Assembly (NCBI GenBank): GCA_017848795.1
Contig: JAFIHG010000043.1
Coordinates: forward strand, 53,181 to 117,180
Source: Candidatus Nanopelagicales bacterium
Lineage (GTDB): Bacteria > Actinomycetota > Actinomycetes > S36-B12 > CAIYMF01
Direction: 5' to 3'
Length of the DNA: 64,000 bases
Notes under the pieces: model-generated
The model's input: only the letters and a program-made list of their open reading frames with translations
What the model was told of the DNA's origin: nothing
Databases searched by the model: none
Translations under genes and position numbers: made by a program
In this document: one piece after another, positions 41,322 to 50,323 of the stretch
How the letters are laid out: every line of letters begins with the position of its first letter
How positions within the stretch are numbered: position 1 is the stretch's first letter

Positions 41322-41651
41322 TGCTCGTGGTGCGAGGCCGACGCGCTTGCCAACGGTGGAGACGTCCTGGCAGGGGAACCCGCCGATGAGGATGTCCACC
41401 GGCTCCACCTGGCTCCAGTCGATGGTCGTGATGTCACCGAGGTTCGGAGCGCCTGGCTAATAGTGGGCGAAGACGCGGGCGACGGGATCGTTGAGCTCGG
41501 AGAACCACACCGTCCTGGCGTTGAGAACGTGCTCGACGGCGAGGTCGAGGCCGCCGTAGCCGCTGAACAACGACCCGATCCTGAGGTCTGATTCGCCGTC
41601 GGCGTTGAGGTCGTGCATGAAGGTCGCTCCGGTGACGGTCGTCCCCGGCAT
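41322..41651 (-). pseudogene. N-terminal fragment of a DNA cytosine methyltransferase (dcm) with a nonsense codon
   Basis: The start MPGTTVTGATFMHD and the SAM-binding RIGSLFSGYGGLDLAV motif I are followed by a TAG at 41457-41459, then in frame PGAPNLGDI and GGFPCQDVSTVG with the catalytic PCQ Cys. The frame is open again afterwards but ends near the merR stop, where the mer segment begins. Together with 39218-39397 it gives a gene disrupted by insertion and then by a stop. Confidence 0.75.
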
Positions 41652-41726
41652 CCGTGCCTCATCGAGAACTTATGAGGAGCTGGTCACCTGTCAGGTGCAC
41701 GGCTCCGACACGCGCCTGCTGCTCAA

Positions 41727-41894
41727 ATGAGCCCTCGCTTGCCGCCGCCCGAGGTCCTCCATCTCCGGCCTTCGCTCCGACCGCCGTCCGAGGTCACACG
41801 CCTCTTGCAGATCGAGGTTGAGCCAGGCATTACCGCGGCAGAAGTCACCGGGTGCGGGTGCTCACCTGCCCGGCAGGAGCGGAGGCGAGCATGA
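41727..41894 (+). CDS. Small ORF translationally coupled to the relaxase
   Basis: This 55-codon ORF (MSPRLPPPEVLHL... GCGCSPARQERRRA) ends in TGA overlapping the ATG of the relaxase (ATGA at 41891-41894). It has Pro-rich and Cys-containing stretches and no recognised family. No ribosome site is obvious upstream. The coupling is suggestive but weak evidence for expression. Confidence 0.35.
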   Translation: MSPRLPPPEVLHLRPSLRPPSEVTRLLQIEVEPGITAAEVTGCGCSPARQERRRA

Positions 41895-44800
41895 CAGTTT
41901 CGATGCGCGTGATGTCAGCGGGTGACGGCTACAAGTACCTGCTCAAGACGGTCGCGGCGGCCGACGGGGATAGGCCCCTCTCGACGCCGCTCACTCGCTA
42001 CTACATGGAAGAAGGCACGCCGCCTGGCCGCTGGCTCGGCGCGGGCGTAGCGGCCCTCGGAAAGGGCGAGATTCAGGTGGGCGACCGAGTATCGGAACAC
42101 CAACTCCAGCTCCTGATGGGGACTGGCCATGATCCGATCACCGACCAACCGCTCGGTCGCGCCTTCCCGACCTACAAGAGCCAGGAAACGCGGATCGAAG
42201 CGCGGATCGCCGACCTCGAGCCGACGATGACGCCTGGAGCCAAGGGCGAGGCCGTCGCGCAGATCGTTGCCGAGGAGACGGCCCGGAGCACACGACGTGC
42301 GGTGGCCGGGTTCGACTTCACCTTCTCGATCCCGAAGTCCGCATCGGTGCTGTGGGCGGTCGCCGATGCCGGGGTCCAAGCGCTCATCGCGGACGCGCAT
42401 CATCGCGCGGTTGCGGAGGTGGTTGCGTTCATGGAGCGTGAAGTTGCGGCCACGCGCACGGGTGCTACCGCCGGGGACGGCGCGGTTGCGCAGGTCGATG
42501 TCACCGGGCTCATCGCTACCGCGTTCGATCACTTCGACTCCCGCGCCGGCGACCCCCACCTCCACACGCACGTCGTCATCAGCAACAAGGCCAGGACCGT
42601 CCTCGATGGGAAGTGGCGCTCGCTTGACGGCAGACCGATGCACGCCGCCGTTGTGGCGCTCTCCGAACTACACGAAGCCGTGTTCGCCGACCACATGACG
42701 CGCACCTTCGGCGTCTCCTGGGAGGCCCGAGAGATGGGGCACGACCACAACCCGGCATGGGCGATCAAGGGAGTACCCGAGGAACTGATCGCCGAGTTCT
42801 CCACGCGCGCCCGTCACATCGACGTCGAGACCGACCGCCTCATCGCCGAGTACATCGCAACGCACGGACGACGCCCGACACCGGCAGCCATCATGAAACT
42901 CCGAGCCCAAGCCACACTCGCGACCCGCCCCGAGAAGCAGGTCCGATCCTTGGCAGACCTGACCGCCGAGTGGCGGGAGCGCGCCACGAAGACGCTGGGG
43001 CGGGACGCGACAACGTGGGCACGCCACGTCACCGACAACGACAAGCCGCTGCTCCTGCGCGCGGACGATGTGCCGCTCGACGTGATCGGCGAGATTGGGC
43101 GTTCAGTTGTCGAGGTCGTCGGTGAGAAGCGCTCGACCTGGCGGCGATGGAATCTCATGGCTGAGGCCTCCCGGCAGACGATGGGCTGGCGGTTCGCCAC
43201 CATGCAAGACCGGGAAGCCATCGTCGCGATGGTCGCCGACGCCGCCGAACTCGTCTCGCTTCGCTTGACCCCGCCCGAGCTCGTCGCGTCCCCGGTCGTG
43301 TTCCGTCGGTCCGACGGCAGCTCGGTGTTCCGTCCGAAGAGCTCGACCGTGTTCACCTCCGAGTCCCAGTTGGCGGCGGAGGACCGACTCCTCGAACGAG
43401 CAGCGAACCTGGCCGGGCCGACGGTGCCGCCCGCGACTGTCGAGAAGATCACGCGCAGCCCCGATGCGGACGGCCGGATGCTCGGCGACGACCAAGCCGA
43501 CGCCCTGACCCGCATCTCGGTGTCAGGACGGATGCTCGACGTACTCGTCGGTCCTGCCGGGGCGGGCAAGACCACCGCCATGAACGCGCTCCGCCGCGCG
43601 TGGGAAGTCGAGCACGGTTCCGGTTCAGTCGTCGGGCTGGCGCCGTCAGCGGTCGCTGCCCAGGTTCTCGCCGACGATCTCGGGATCGGGACTGAGAACA
43701 CGGCGAAGTGGTGGCAGAACCACCTCATCCACGGCACCACATTCGAGGCGGGCCAGCTCGTCATCATTGACGAAGCCTCCCTCGCCGGCACCCTGTCACT
43801 GGATCGCATCACGCACCTCGCGCAAGTCGCGGGCGCGAAGGTGCTGCTGGTCGGCGACTACGCGCAACTCCAATCCGTGGACGCGGGCGGCGCGTTCGCG
43901 ATGATCGCCAGAGACCGGGCCGACACCCCGGAACTGGTCGACGTTCACCGCTTTACCCATGCCTGGGAGAAGACCGCCTCACTTGAGCTCCGTCACGGAC
44001 GCACCCCGGCCATCGACACCTACCTTGCCCACGAGCGCATCACCGACGGCGACGCCGAGGCCATGACCGATGCCGCCTACAACGCCTGGCGCGCCGACCG
44101 CGACGCCGGACTCGTCTCGGTGCTGATCGCCGAAACCCATGAAGACGTGACCACGCTGAACGGTCGCGCCCGCGCCGACCTGATCCTCAACAAGACGCTG
44201 ACCCCCGACCACGAAGTCGAGCTGCGCGACGGCACCGCCGCAGGCGTCGGCGACACCATCATCACGCGACTCAACAACCGGAACCTCCGCACCCTGGCCG
44301 GGCGGGACTGGGTGCGCAACGGCGACATCTGGATCGTCACCGCCGTCGGCGACGACGGGACCATCACCATCGCACGCGACTACGGGACCGGCACCGTTGT
44401 TCGTGACGACGGAACCATCAGGGCTCGCAGACGTGGGCGCAGGTTCGGCGGCAGCATCGTCCTCCCAGCGGCGTATGTGGCTGAGCATGTCGATCTCGGC
44501 TACGCAGTCACCGCCTACCGCGCGCAAGGCGTCACGACCGACACCGCGCATGTGTTGGTCGAACCGACCTCGACGAGGGCGACCTTCTATGTTGCGATGA
44601 CCCGAGGGCGGCACTCGAACCACGCCTACGTGGCTCTCGACCGCGCCGACGACCACACGCAGCCACACCCCGGCGATGACCCGCATGCGACCGCGCGAAG
44701 CGTGCTCTCCGGCGTTCTGCAGCACAGCGGGACCGAACTCTCAGCGCGCGAGACCATCGTGGCCGAACAGGAGCAGTGGGGCTCGATCGCGCAGCTCGCC

Positions 44801-45499
44801 GCCGAGTACGAGACCATCGCCGCGGCGGCCCAACACGACCGTTGGGCCACCCTCATTCGAAGCTCCGGGCTCACCGACGAACAGGCCGAGAGCGCCATCG
44901 AGTCCGAAGCGTTCGGTCCACTCACGGCCGAACTCCGCCGAGCCGAGTCCAACCATCACAACCTCGATGCGCTCTTGCCGCGGCTCGTCGCTGCGCGCGG
45001 ATTCGGCGACGCCGACGACATCGCCGCCGTTCTCCACTACCGCGTCGAGCGGGCGACCGCACGACCCGCAGGCTCAGGCCGGGCTCGCAAGCCGGCACGA
45101 CTGATCGCCGGCCTCATCCCACAGGCGCACAGCGTGACGAATACCGAAATGCGAGCAGCGCTCGACGAGCGAGAAACACTGATCGAGGCCCGAGTGGACG
45201 CCGTACTCGAAGCCGCCCTGGCCGAGAACGCTCCGTGGACGGAAGCTCTTGGAGCGCCGTCAACCGACCGACGACGAGCCGCAGCGTGGCGCAAGGCTGC
45301 CCGCGTGGTCGCCGCGTACCGAGACCGCTACCGCGTCACCGAGGACGCACCCCTCGGTGCCCCGCCCGCGTCCGCCGCGCAGAAGATCGACGCCGCGCGA
45401 GCACGAACTGCTCTCGATCGAGTTCGTGGCTTCATCGCCCAGATGAGCGAAGTACCGCAGCATTCACAAGGACGCGAAGGCGTCGAGCGCTCGCTGTGA
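41891..45499 (+). CDS. MobF-family relaxase-helicase (TrwC/TraI-like)
   Basis: This 1,202-aa protein nicks and unwinds DNA at the element's transfer origin. The N-terminal relaxase part (FDFTFSIPKSASVLWA) includes the metal-binding HLHTH histidines (residues 223, 225, 227) and upstream Tyr candidates. The C-terminal RecD-like helicase has Walker A GPAGAGKTT (554-562), IIDEASLAG Walker B and later AYRAQGVTTD-type SF1 motifs. Size and domain order are as usual for MobF. The start at 41891 follows GGAGGCGAGC. It defines the element as mobilizable. oriT was not located. Confidence 0.92.
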   Translation: MTVSMRVMSAGDGYKYLLKTVAAADGDRPLSTPLTRYYMEEGTPPGRWLGAGVAALGKGEIQVGDRVSEHQLQLLMGTGHDPITDQPLGRAFPTYKSQETRIEARIADLEPTMTPGAKGEAVAQIVAEETARSTRRAVAGFDFTFSIPKSASVLWAVADAGVQALIADAHHRAVAEVVAFMEREVAATRTGATAGDGAVAQVDVTGLIATAFDHFDSRAGDPHLHTHVVISNKARTVLDGKWRSLDGRPMHAAVVALSELHEAVFADHMTRTFGVSWEAREMGHDHNPAWAIKGVPEELIAEFSTRARHIDVETDRLIAEYIATHGRRPTPAAIMKLRAQATLATRPEKQVRSLADLTAEWRERATKTLGRDATTWARHVTDNDKPLLLRADDVPLDVIGEIGRSVVEVVGEKRSTWRRWNLMAEASRQTMGWRFATMQDREAIVAMVADAAELVSLRLTPPELVASPVVFRRSDGSSVFRPKSSTVFTSESQLAAEDRLLERAANLAGPTVPPATVEKITRSPDADGRMLGDDQADALTRISVSGRMLDVLVGPAGAGKTTAMNALRRAWEVEHGSGSVVGLAPSAVAAQVLADDLGIGTENTAKWWQNHLIHGTTFEAGQLVIIDEASLAGTLSLDRITHLAQVAGAKVLLVGDYAQLQSVDAGGAFAMIARDRADTPELVDVHRFTHAWEKTASLELRHGRTPAIDTYLAHERITDGDAEAMTDAAYNAWRADRDAGLVSVLIAETHEDVTTLNGRARADLILNKTLTPDHEVELRDGTAAGVGDTIITRLNNRNLRTLAGRDWVRNGDIWIVTAVGDDGTITIARDYGTGTVVRDDGTIRARRRGRRFGGSIVLPAAYVAEHVDLGYAVTAYRAQGVTTDTAHVLVEPTSTRATFYVAMTRGRHSNHAYVALDRADDHTQPHPGDDPHATARSVLSGVLQHSGTELSARETIVAEQEQWGSIAQLAAEYETIAAAAQHDRWATLIRSSGLTDEQAESAIESEAFGPLTAELRRAESNHHNLDALLPRLVAARGFGDADDIAAVLHYRVERATARPAGSGRARKPARLIAGLIPQAHSVTNTEMRAALDERETLIEARVDAVLEAALAENAPWTEALGAPSTDRRRAAAWRKAARVVAAYRDRYRVTEDAPLGAPPASAAQKIDAARARTALDRVRGFIAQMSEVPQHSQGREGVERSL

Positions 45500-45520
45500 A
45501 GCGCGCGCCGGTTGCCGTAG

Positions 45521-46825
45521 TCAAGACGCATCCGGGAGAAGCACTTCTTCGATCACCCCTGCGCTTGCGGACGTACGTACACGAAGGGTGGGCACGTATC
45601 TTGCGCGGTGATCTTCACCATTGATGGGATCGGAGTCGTCCCACTCGTGGACGACCACGCGCAGGGTGTTGGTTAGCCGACCAATGAGAAGCGCAAGGGG
45701 GAACGGGCACCGCAGCAGGAGGTGCACCTCAGCGTTGGAGTTGTTGTTCGACAGGGCACGGATGTGCGCGGCGACGTCGGCGGCGATCAGGCCTGCATCA
45801 GAGGGGTCGAGCAGCGTGCCGCTCGCACTTGTGAGATGACGCCAAGCCGCGAGAAACGGTTCGTGGCCTTCGATGTACCGAACGAAAGCGGTGTCGCTGC
45901 GTTGCGGCAGGAGATCGACATAGACGGCTACGGAGGGCCGGCCGGCTGCGATCGCATAAGGACTTCCTCCTTCTTCTGCGATTTGTACTTGCGGTTGAGC
46001 GATGAACCGCGCTTCGCCATCGCTCGCCCAGGTGGCGCCCTGTTGGTCGACCACGTCCATGTGTCCGATTCGAGACGATGGCAAGGCCGCCCCGACTGCG
46101 AAGGCCACGGAGAGATGAGCCCCTCCAGCGACACGGAGGCGATGTGCCCCGGAACGGGTCACGGCATCGGGGAGGAGACCGATGGTGTCTTTGAGATCTC
46201 GGAGCCCATCGGCGCTCGGAAGCCGTTCGTGATCGGAGGGCCTGAGCCGGATGTCCAGTTCGTCGCCGGTTCGGTCATAGACCTGTGGCGTGTTTCGGGT
46301 CTGGAGGCTCAGGCGGAACGTCTGGTCGGTTACCTCGATTCGCTCGCGAAGAGACGCGATTCGGTGCCAGACCAAACCGCGGATCAATGCCAGCAGACCA
46401 TCGCGCTCGGCGGAGTGCTGATCGACACCGCTCAAGGTGCCGGAGCGAAGTTCCAGGACACGATCGGGAGCGTCGTAATCTGTTCCGCCGCCTTCTGTCT
46501 TCACCGAGTTGGTGATGCCGAGTGCAAAGAGTTCGTGGTCGCGGTGTAGCTGGAGGAGTTGGGGCGCTTCCAGCGTCTTCACGACTCTGCTGTTCACCAC
46601 GTCTGGTGTTGTCACGAGAACGCCGCCGGAGATGCCGGCCGCTATCGCTTGCGTGAGTCGGGCCTCGGTGTCGCCTGGTGGCAGATCGTCTCGGTCCCGC
46701 CAGACAGGGATGCCGGCGGCCCTGAGGAGCCAGGCGAGTTCCGCAGCAACACCCGTACCGTCCTTCTGGCGGTACGAGATGAAGACAGGGTCTGCTGGGT
46801 CAGGAGTGGCGGAATCGGATGTCAT
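45521..46825 (-). CDS. TIR-SAVED effector of CBASS
   Basis: This 434-aa fusion has an N-terminal TIR domain (about 12-140) with FISYRQKDG and VWRDRDDLPPGDTEARL, where Glu54 fits the NADase catalytic position. The C-terminal SAVED domain (about 230-430) contains HLSVAFAVGAAL and LLLRCPFPLALLIGRL. In the characterised TIR-SAVED of Microbacterium ketosireducens, binding of cyclic tri-adenylate builds a filament that degrades NAD+. By homology this would be the killing arm of the system. It is the last gene of the operon and its ATG overlaps the JAB stop (ATGA). The next gene is convergent (relaxase, 21 bp away). Confidence 0.9.
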   Translation of the reverse strand: MTSDSATPDPADPVFISYRQKDGTGVAAELAWLLRAAGIPVWRDRDDLPPGDTEARLTQAIAAGISGGVLVTTPDVVNSRVVKTLEAPQLLQLHRDHELFALGITNSVKTEGGGTDYDAPDRVLELRSGTLSGVDQHSAERDGLLALIRGLVWHRIASLRERIEVTDQTFRLSLQTRNTPQVYDRTGDELDIRLRPSDHERLPSADGLRDLKDTIGLLPDAVTRSGAHRLRVAGGAHLSVAFAVGAALPSSRIGHMDVVDQQGATWASDGEARFIAQPQVQIAEEGGSPYAIAAGRPSVAVYVDLLPQRSDTAFVRYIEGHEPFLAAWRHLTSASGTLLDPSDAGLIAADVAAHIRALSNNNSNAEVHLLLRCPFPLALLIGRLTNTLRVVVHEWDDSDPINGEDHRARYVPTLRVRTSASAGVIEEVLLPDAS

Positions 46826-47379
46826 GGCGTCTCCTTGTGTTCGTCAGCTATGGAGGCGGCGTGCTTCGCCGCGTCACTGGCGTATGGACTGTCTCCAGCA
46901 GGCGCAGTAGGCAGCCTCTCGGGTACCACCGTCCAGATTCGGTCCCGTTCGATGAGCCAGGTTGCAGCGAGCACTCGTGCCGATGAATCGAACCCAGCGA
47001 TGATGGCGACGAACCGATCAAACCCCAGTTCGGGGTCGTGCAGATGGCGCATGTAGGACTGGAGATCGACCTCGCTCGGGGAGAGTGTTCCGGTCGGGTG
47101 GGTATGCCATTCGCCTATCCACTGGCTACGGTCCTCCAACCAGGCTGAGTCCGCGAGACGCCGGGCGTGGTCGAGGTCTCGCATAAAGGTGCGTTCGCCG
47201 CGGGTGGCGTTGGGTCCGGGTCCGCCGGCGTGTCGGATGCTGATCCCATCAGTCGCGTCGTCTCCGAGCAGGATGCCGCCAGTTTCGAGCCCATCGATGG
47301 ATCGCAACGCCTCGCGCGCGATCGAGCTGAGCGCGACGTCGGTGATTGTCACCGGAGGTACATCTCTTCGACCGGTCAT
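46822..47379 (-). CDS. cap3: JAB/MPN+ isopeptidase (Cap3-like)
   Basis: This 185-aa metalloprotease carries the complete JAMM motif: Glu32 in LETGGILLG, then His92 and His94 in GEWHTHPTG, and SPSEVD with Asp105 at the right spacing. Cap3 proteins cut conjugates made by the CBASS E1/E2 pair and so tune the cyclase. The ATG at 47379 overlaps the E1 stop (ATGA), which decides the start over an upstream in-frame codon. It lies between E1 and the TIR-SAVED gene. Confidence 0.87.
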   Translation of the reverse strand: MTGRRDVPPVTITDVALSSIAREALRSIDGLETGGILLGDDATDGISIRHAGGPGPNATRGERTFMRDLDHARRLADSAWLEDRSQWIGEWHTHPTGTLSPSEVDLQSYMRHLHDPELGFDRFVAIIAGFDSSARVLAATWLIERDRIWTVVPERLPTAPAGDSPYASDAAKHAASIADEHKETP

Positions 47380-48674
47380 CCTGGCGAGCAGGTCGGGCAC
47401 GATGTGCGGGGTCTGGGGATGGACGACCACCGAACGTCGCCGGCTTGGCTGAGGTCGAACGGGGCTGCGAGGTCACCTGCTGGTCGGAGACCGATGATGG
47501 CGTGTTCGCCGGGAACCTGCTGGGTGTGGTCACCGTGAAGCGATTCCAGCAGCGTCGCGATGGCTACTTTTGCAGCGAACGTGCCGACGTATCGGAGATC
47601 AGGCGGCACAGCCGTCATTGGCTGATGGACGCGCCCGGTGCCGTAATCCAACTCCTGATCCGCCTCAGCGTCCATCGCACCCTGGTCTGCAAGCTGCTGC
47701 CGTAGACAGAGGAGACATCCGAACCGGGGCGTGGGACGCAGCCGGATGACCTCTCCGATCGAGCCATTGTCGAGCACGCACGCCAAGATCGCCGCCTTCC
47801 GTGCGCGCCTGGAGAGGTGGCTGACGACGCGTCTGGGAGCAATACCGTCTGCGGCGCAGAGCACCAGATCGACGCGGTCGACGATGGGCCGGATGTAGTG
47901 GGCCTGGGCAACCACGTCACGTTTGTGAGCCACCACTGTCTGCTGCGGCCAGTGCTGGGCGAGGTGGTCCTTCATCGCCGCTACCTTGAATCGCCCGACG
48001 CTTTCGGGTCCGAGAGCGTGGCGGAGCATGTTGTGCCAGAGGAATCGGTCCGGGTCGACAAGCTCCACACGTCCGACTCCGTATCCTGCGAGCGCCTCTG
48101 CTGCGGCGCTCCCGATGCTGCCGCAGCCCACAACCATGACGCTATTGGCGGCGAGCTGCTCGATCGGCCACTTGCCGGTCAACTGCGCCAGGCCAACAAC
48201 GTCTGGCTCGATCTCGATAGGGAGCGGTTCCACACCGTCGCGTCGGACAGCCCATCCCGCAAACTCCGAAGCCCCGGCCTCCGCCAGCTCTGGTGGAAGG
48301 TCGGGGTCGTGAGTGACAACCACGCCAAGGTTGTTGCCGGGGTCAGCGACGCCTGGCACCAGCTCCCTGAAATCCTTGAACCCGATAGAGATATCGGGGC
48401 GTCTGGACAAGAAGAGATGGTGAAGATGGGCGTCGTTAGGTGCCACTCTGATCCACTGAGCTGCATGATGGGGGTCGCCTGAACGAAGCGCGGCGTACTC
48501 GCGCGGGACTTCGGCTGGAAGACGGATGTCTTTGCCGGTTTCCACGGTCTGGACGACGTACATATCGTCTGCGGGAACGCGGCGGAGCACCAGTGATCCG
48601 CGCGAGAGGTCGGAGCCTGCGATCTTGGTGACCGCGTCTCGGGGCATCACGATGTAGGGATTACGGGGAGACAC
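47376..48674 (-). CDS. ThiF-like E1 enzyme of CBASS (unfused, Cap2-like function)
   Basis: This 432-aa protein has an N-terminal region of about 170 aa of unknown fold, then an E1/ThiF adenylation domain with VVGCGSIGSAAAEAL (183-188 motif), VELVDPDRFLWHNMLRHALG and the nucleotide-binding D/R pattern. Two CxxC pairs (GCLLC and SCPTC) form a probable zinc site as in MoeB/ThiF. It would activate the C-terminus of the cyclase for transfer through E2. GTG 48674 with GGAGGCGCGG was chosen over an upstream TTG. It overlaps E2 by 14 bp. Unlike Cap2, E1 and E2 are separate here. Confidence 0.85.
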   Translation of the reverse strand: MSPRNPYIVMPRDAVTKIAGSDLSRGSLVLRRVPADDMYVVQTVETGKDIRLPAEVPREYAALRSGDPHHAAQWIRVAPNDAHLHHLFLSRRPDISIGFKDFRELVPGVADPGNNLGVVVTHDPDLPPELAEAGASEFAGWAVRRDGVEPLPIEIEPDVVGLAQLTGKWPIEQLAANSVMVVGCGSIGSAAAEALAGYGVGRVELVDPDRFLWHNMLRHALGPESVGRFKVAAMKDHLAQHWPQQTVVAHKRDVVAQAHYIRPIVDRVDLVLCAADGIAPRRVVSHLSRRARKAAILACVLDNGSIGEVIRLRPTPRFGCLLCLRQQLADQGAMDAEADQELDYGTGRVHQPMTAVPPDLRYVGTFAAKVAIATLLESLHGDHTQQVPGEHAIIGLRPAGDLAAPFDLSQAGDVRWSSIPRPRTSCPTCSPG

Positions 48675-49275
48675 CCGCGCCTCCAACCTCGTCCGGGTCC
48701 GGTGTTTCAGCTACTCGCTGAATCGCTCGATCAATCAGGTGGTCGTGCGATGGGTCAGAGACGATGCCATTGACCGACATCTCATCGATGACCCCAGCCT
48801 TCATGAGGGCGTACTCGATCCGCCACCCCGATGCCTTCGCCAGAAGCTCGGTGAGGCTGGCCTCGGGCTGCCAGCCGCCATCGCTCTGGAGCAGACAGAG
48901 CGATCCTCCTGGGGCTACGTGCCATGCGGACTGTGTCTGTTCCCAGATCGACGGCTCCGGATCGAGGGAGTAGATGGTCGGCGGAACCATCGGGTGCGCT
49001 GCGGAGTAGACGACGAGCACCTGCAGTTCCCGGTCCCCGAGCAGCTCATCGAGAGCTTCGGGCCTCGGCCGCTCGAAAGGCCAGCGGGGGAGGACACCCA
49101 TCCATCCGCCGTGCGGTAAGCCGTCGTCTGCGGGGGTCTGGTACTCGAGCAATGGCGCGAACGCCTGGACCTCACTCTGATCGCGCGCCAGTCGCACAGG
49201 TTCGCGCTCAGTCCAGAGGACGGGGTTGAGCGGCGTAGTGCCCGTGCCGCGATCTGGACCTGTTGCGCGGGTCAT
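48661..49275 (-). CDS. E2-like conjugating enzyme of CBASS
   Basis: This 204-aa protein has the prokaryotic E2 pattern: VLVVYSAAHPMVPPTIYSL, a Trp-His pair (AWH) and the candidate active-site Cys127 in GGSLCLLQSDGGW, followed by LLAKASGW. Its function should be thioester transfer from E1 to the target Lys. It overlaps the cyclase gene by ATGA (49272-49275) and the E1 gene on the other side. Annotated proteins of this kind are often left as hypothetical. Confidence 0.8.
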   Translation of the reverse strand: MTRATGPDRGTGTTPLNPVLWTEREPVRLARDQSEVQAFAPLLEYQTPADDGLPHGGWMGVLPRWPFERPRPEALDELLGDRELQVLVVYSAAHPMVPPTIYSLDPEPSIWEQTQSAWHVAPGGSLCLLQSDGGWQPEASLTELLAKASGWRIEYALMKAGVIDEMSVNGIVSDPSHDHLIDRAIQRVAETPDPDEVGGAGVSP

Positions 49276-50237
49276 CCTTGCGGAGTGTTCTTCACAGGAC
49301 GGGGCGAAGCGGGCACGACCGCGGGCGCCGGGTTACCAGTGGAGGCAGGAGGCTTCGGGAAATCGTCCCCAAAGACCTCACCCCAGTGCTTGATCGCAGC
49401 CGCAGTGTCGTTGTTCGCCTGCGCCTGGAACGCCTTGATGGCGTTGTCTCGTGCGGACCGTAGGGCGTCGGCGAACGCGTCGTAGTCGATGTCGGGCTGA
49501 ATCGGTCCGCAGAGTCCAGCGGGATCGGCGACGTCGTTCCCGCCCTCGATGTGGTAGCAGGCGCTCACGAAGAACTGCTTGATCGCAGCCGGCTGGTTGA
49601 CGTCCGTCGGCAGGAAGTCGAGCGCGAGGACCTCCACAACGAGAGACTTGATGTTGGTGTCTTGCTCGGCAGCCCACCACTTGAGCATCCGAACAGTGCC
49701 GGCGAACTTGTTCCACTGCGCGTGCCGATCCGCGACCTCGGCGATCAGGAACTCTGGGTCGCAAGCGACCCAGTCTTCCGAGAGCGCCTCAGGAATGAGG
49801 AGCCGCCCATCGCGGCGAAGCGCAGGCATGGCATCAACCGTGAACGCGTCAGGATCGTCGGGGTCATCCAGGAAGCACTTGACGGCATGGTTGCGCCACC
49901 GGGTCAGCCGGACGGCGTGGTCGTAGGTGCCGTTCGTCGCCCCGAGCATCGCGTTGACACGCCCGCGCGTGTAATCGAGAGCATCCGCGGCGGAACCTCC
50001 CGGAGTTCCCCACTCAGGATGCTCCTCCTGATCGAAGACGACGATCACATCGACGTCATGGATCGGGTCCTTGTGTGTCCCTCGCGCGAGCGATCCGGAC
50101 GCGATGACTTCCTTCACGTCGACCTCGGCCCCGAAGGCACCCTTGAAGAGATCGCGTCGAGTGCGGGCTTCGCGGACGTGCGCGATGTCGGCGTTCACGA
50201 CGTCCTGGAAGGTCTTGAAGGCGTCAGTCACGCTCAT
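49272..50237 (-). CDS. cdnE: CD-NTase (CBASS oligonucleotide cyclase)
   Basis: This 321-aa cGAS/DncV-like nucleotidyltransferase has the catalytic GSLARGT (48-54) with the DVDV pair Asp61/Asp63 and a third Asp135 (FTVDAMPAL). An alpha-helical region and AEQDTNIKSLVVEVLALDF follow. The last 20 residues are flexible and Pro/Ala-rich, ending KNTPQG, and the terminal Gly suits C-terminal conjugation by E1/E2. The ATG at 50237 has AGGAG. By association with TIR-SAVED the product may be cyclic tri-adenylate, but this is not proven. It is the first large gene of the operon. Confidence 0.9.
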   Translation of the reverse strand: MSVTDAFKTFQDVVNADIAHVREARTRRDLFKGAFGAEVDVKEVIASGSLARGTHKDPIHDVDVIVVFDQEEHPEWGTPGGSAADALDYTRGRVNAMLGATNGTYDHAVRLTRWRNHAVKCFLDDPDDPDAFTVDAMPALRRDGRLLIPEALSEDWVACDPEFLIAEVADRHAQWNKFAGTVRMLKWWAAEQDTNIKSLVVEVLALDFLPTDVNQPAAIKQFFVSACYHIEGGNDVADPAGLCGPIQPDIDYDAFADALRSARDNAIKAFQAQANNDTAAAIKHWGEVFGDDFPKPPASTGNPAPAVVPASPRPVKNTPQG

Positions 50238-50323
50238 AGTCGTTCTCCTGATTGGTTCGTCTGGTCGATCACCGTAGCCGCTGCCACCGACATTGCGGTG
50301 CGGTGCGGAGCGCGGCACGGTCC

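Noticed and set aside
45521..46825. Thoeris TIR effector
   Set aside because: The TIR is fused to SAVED and lies in an operon with CD-NTase, E1, E2 and JAB, which is CBASS logic. No Thoeris ThsA-like gene is present.
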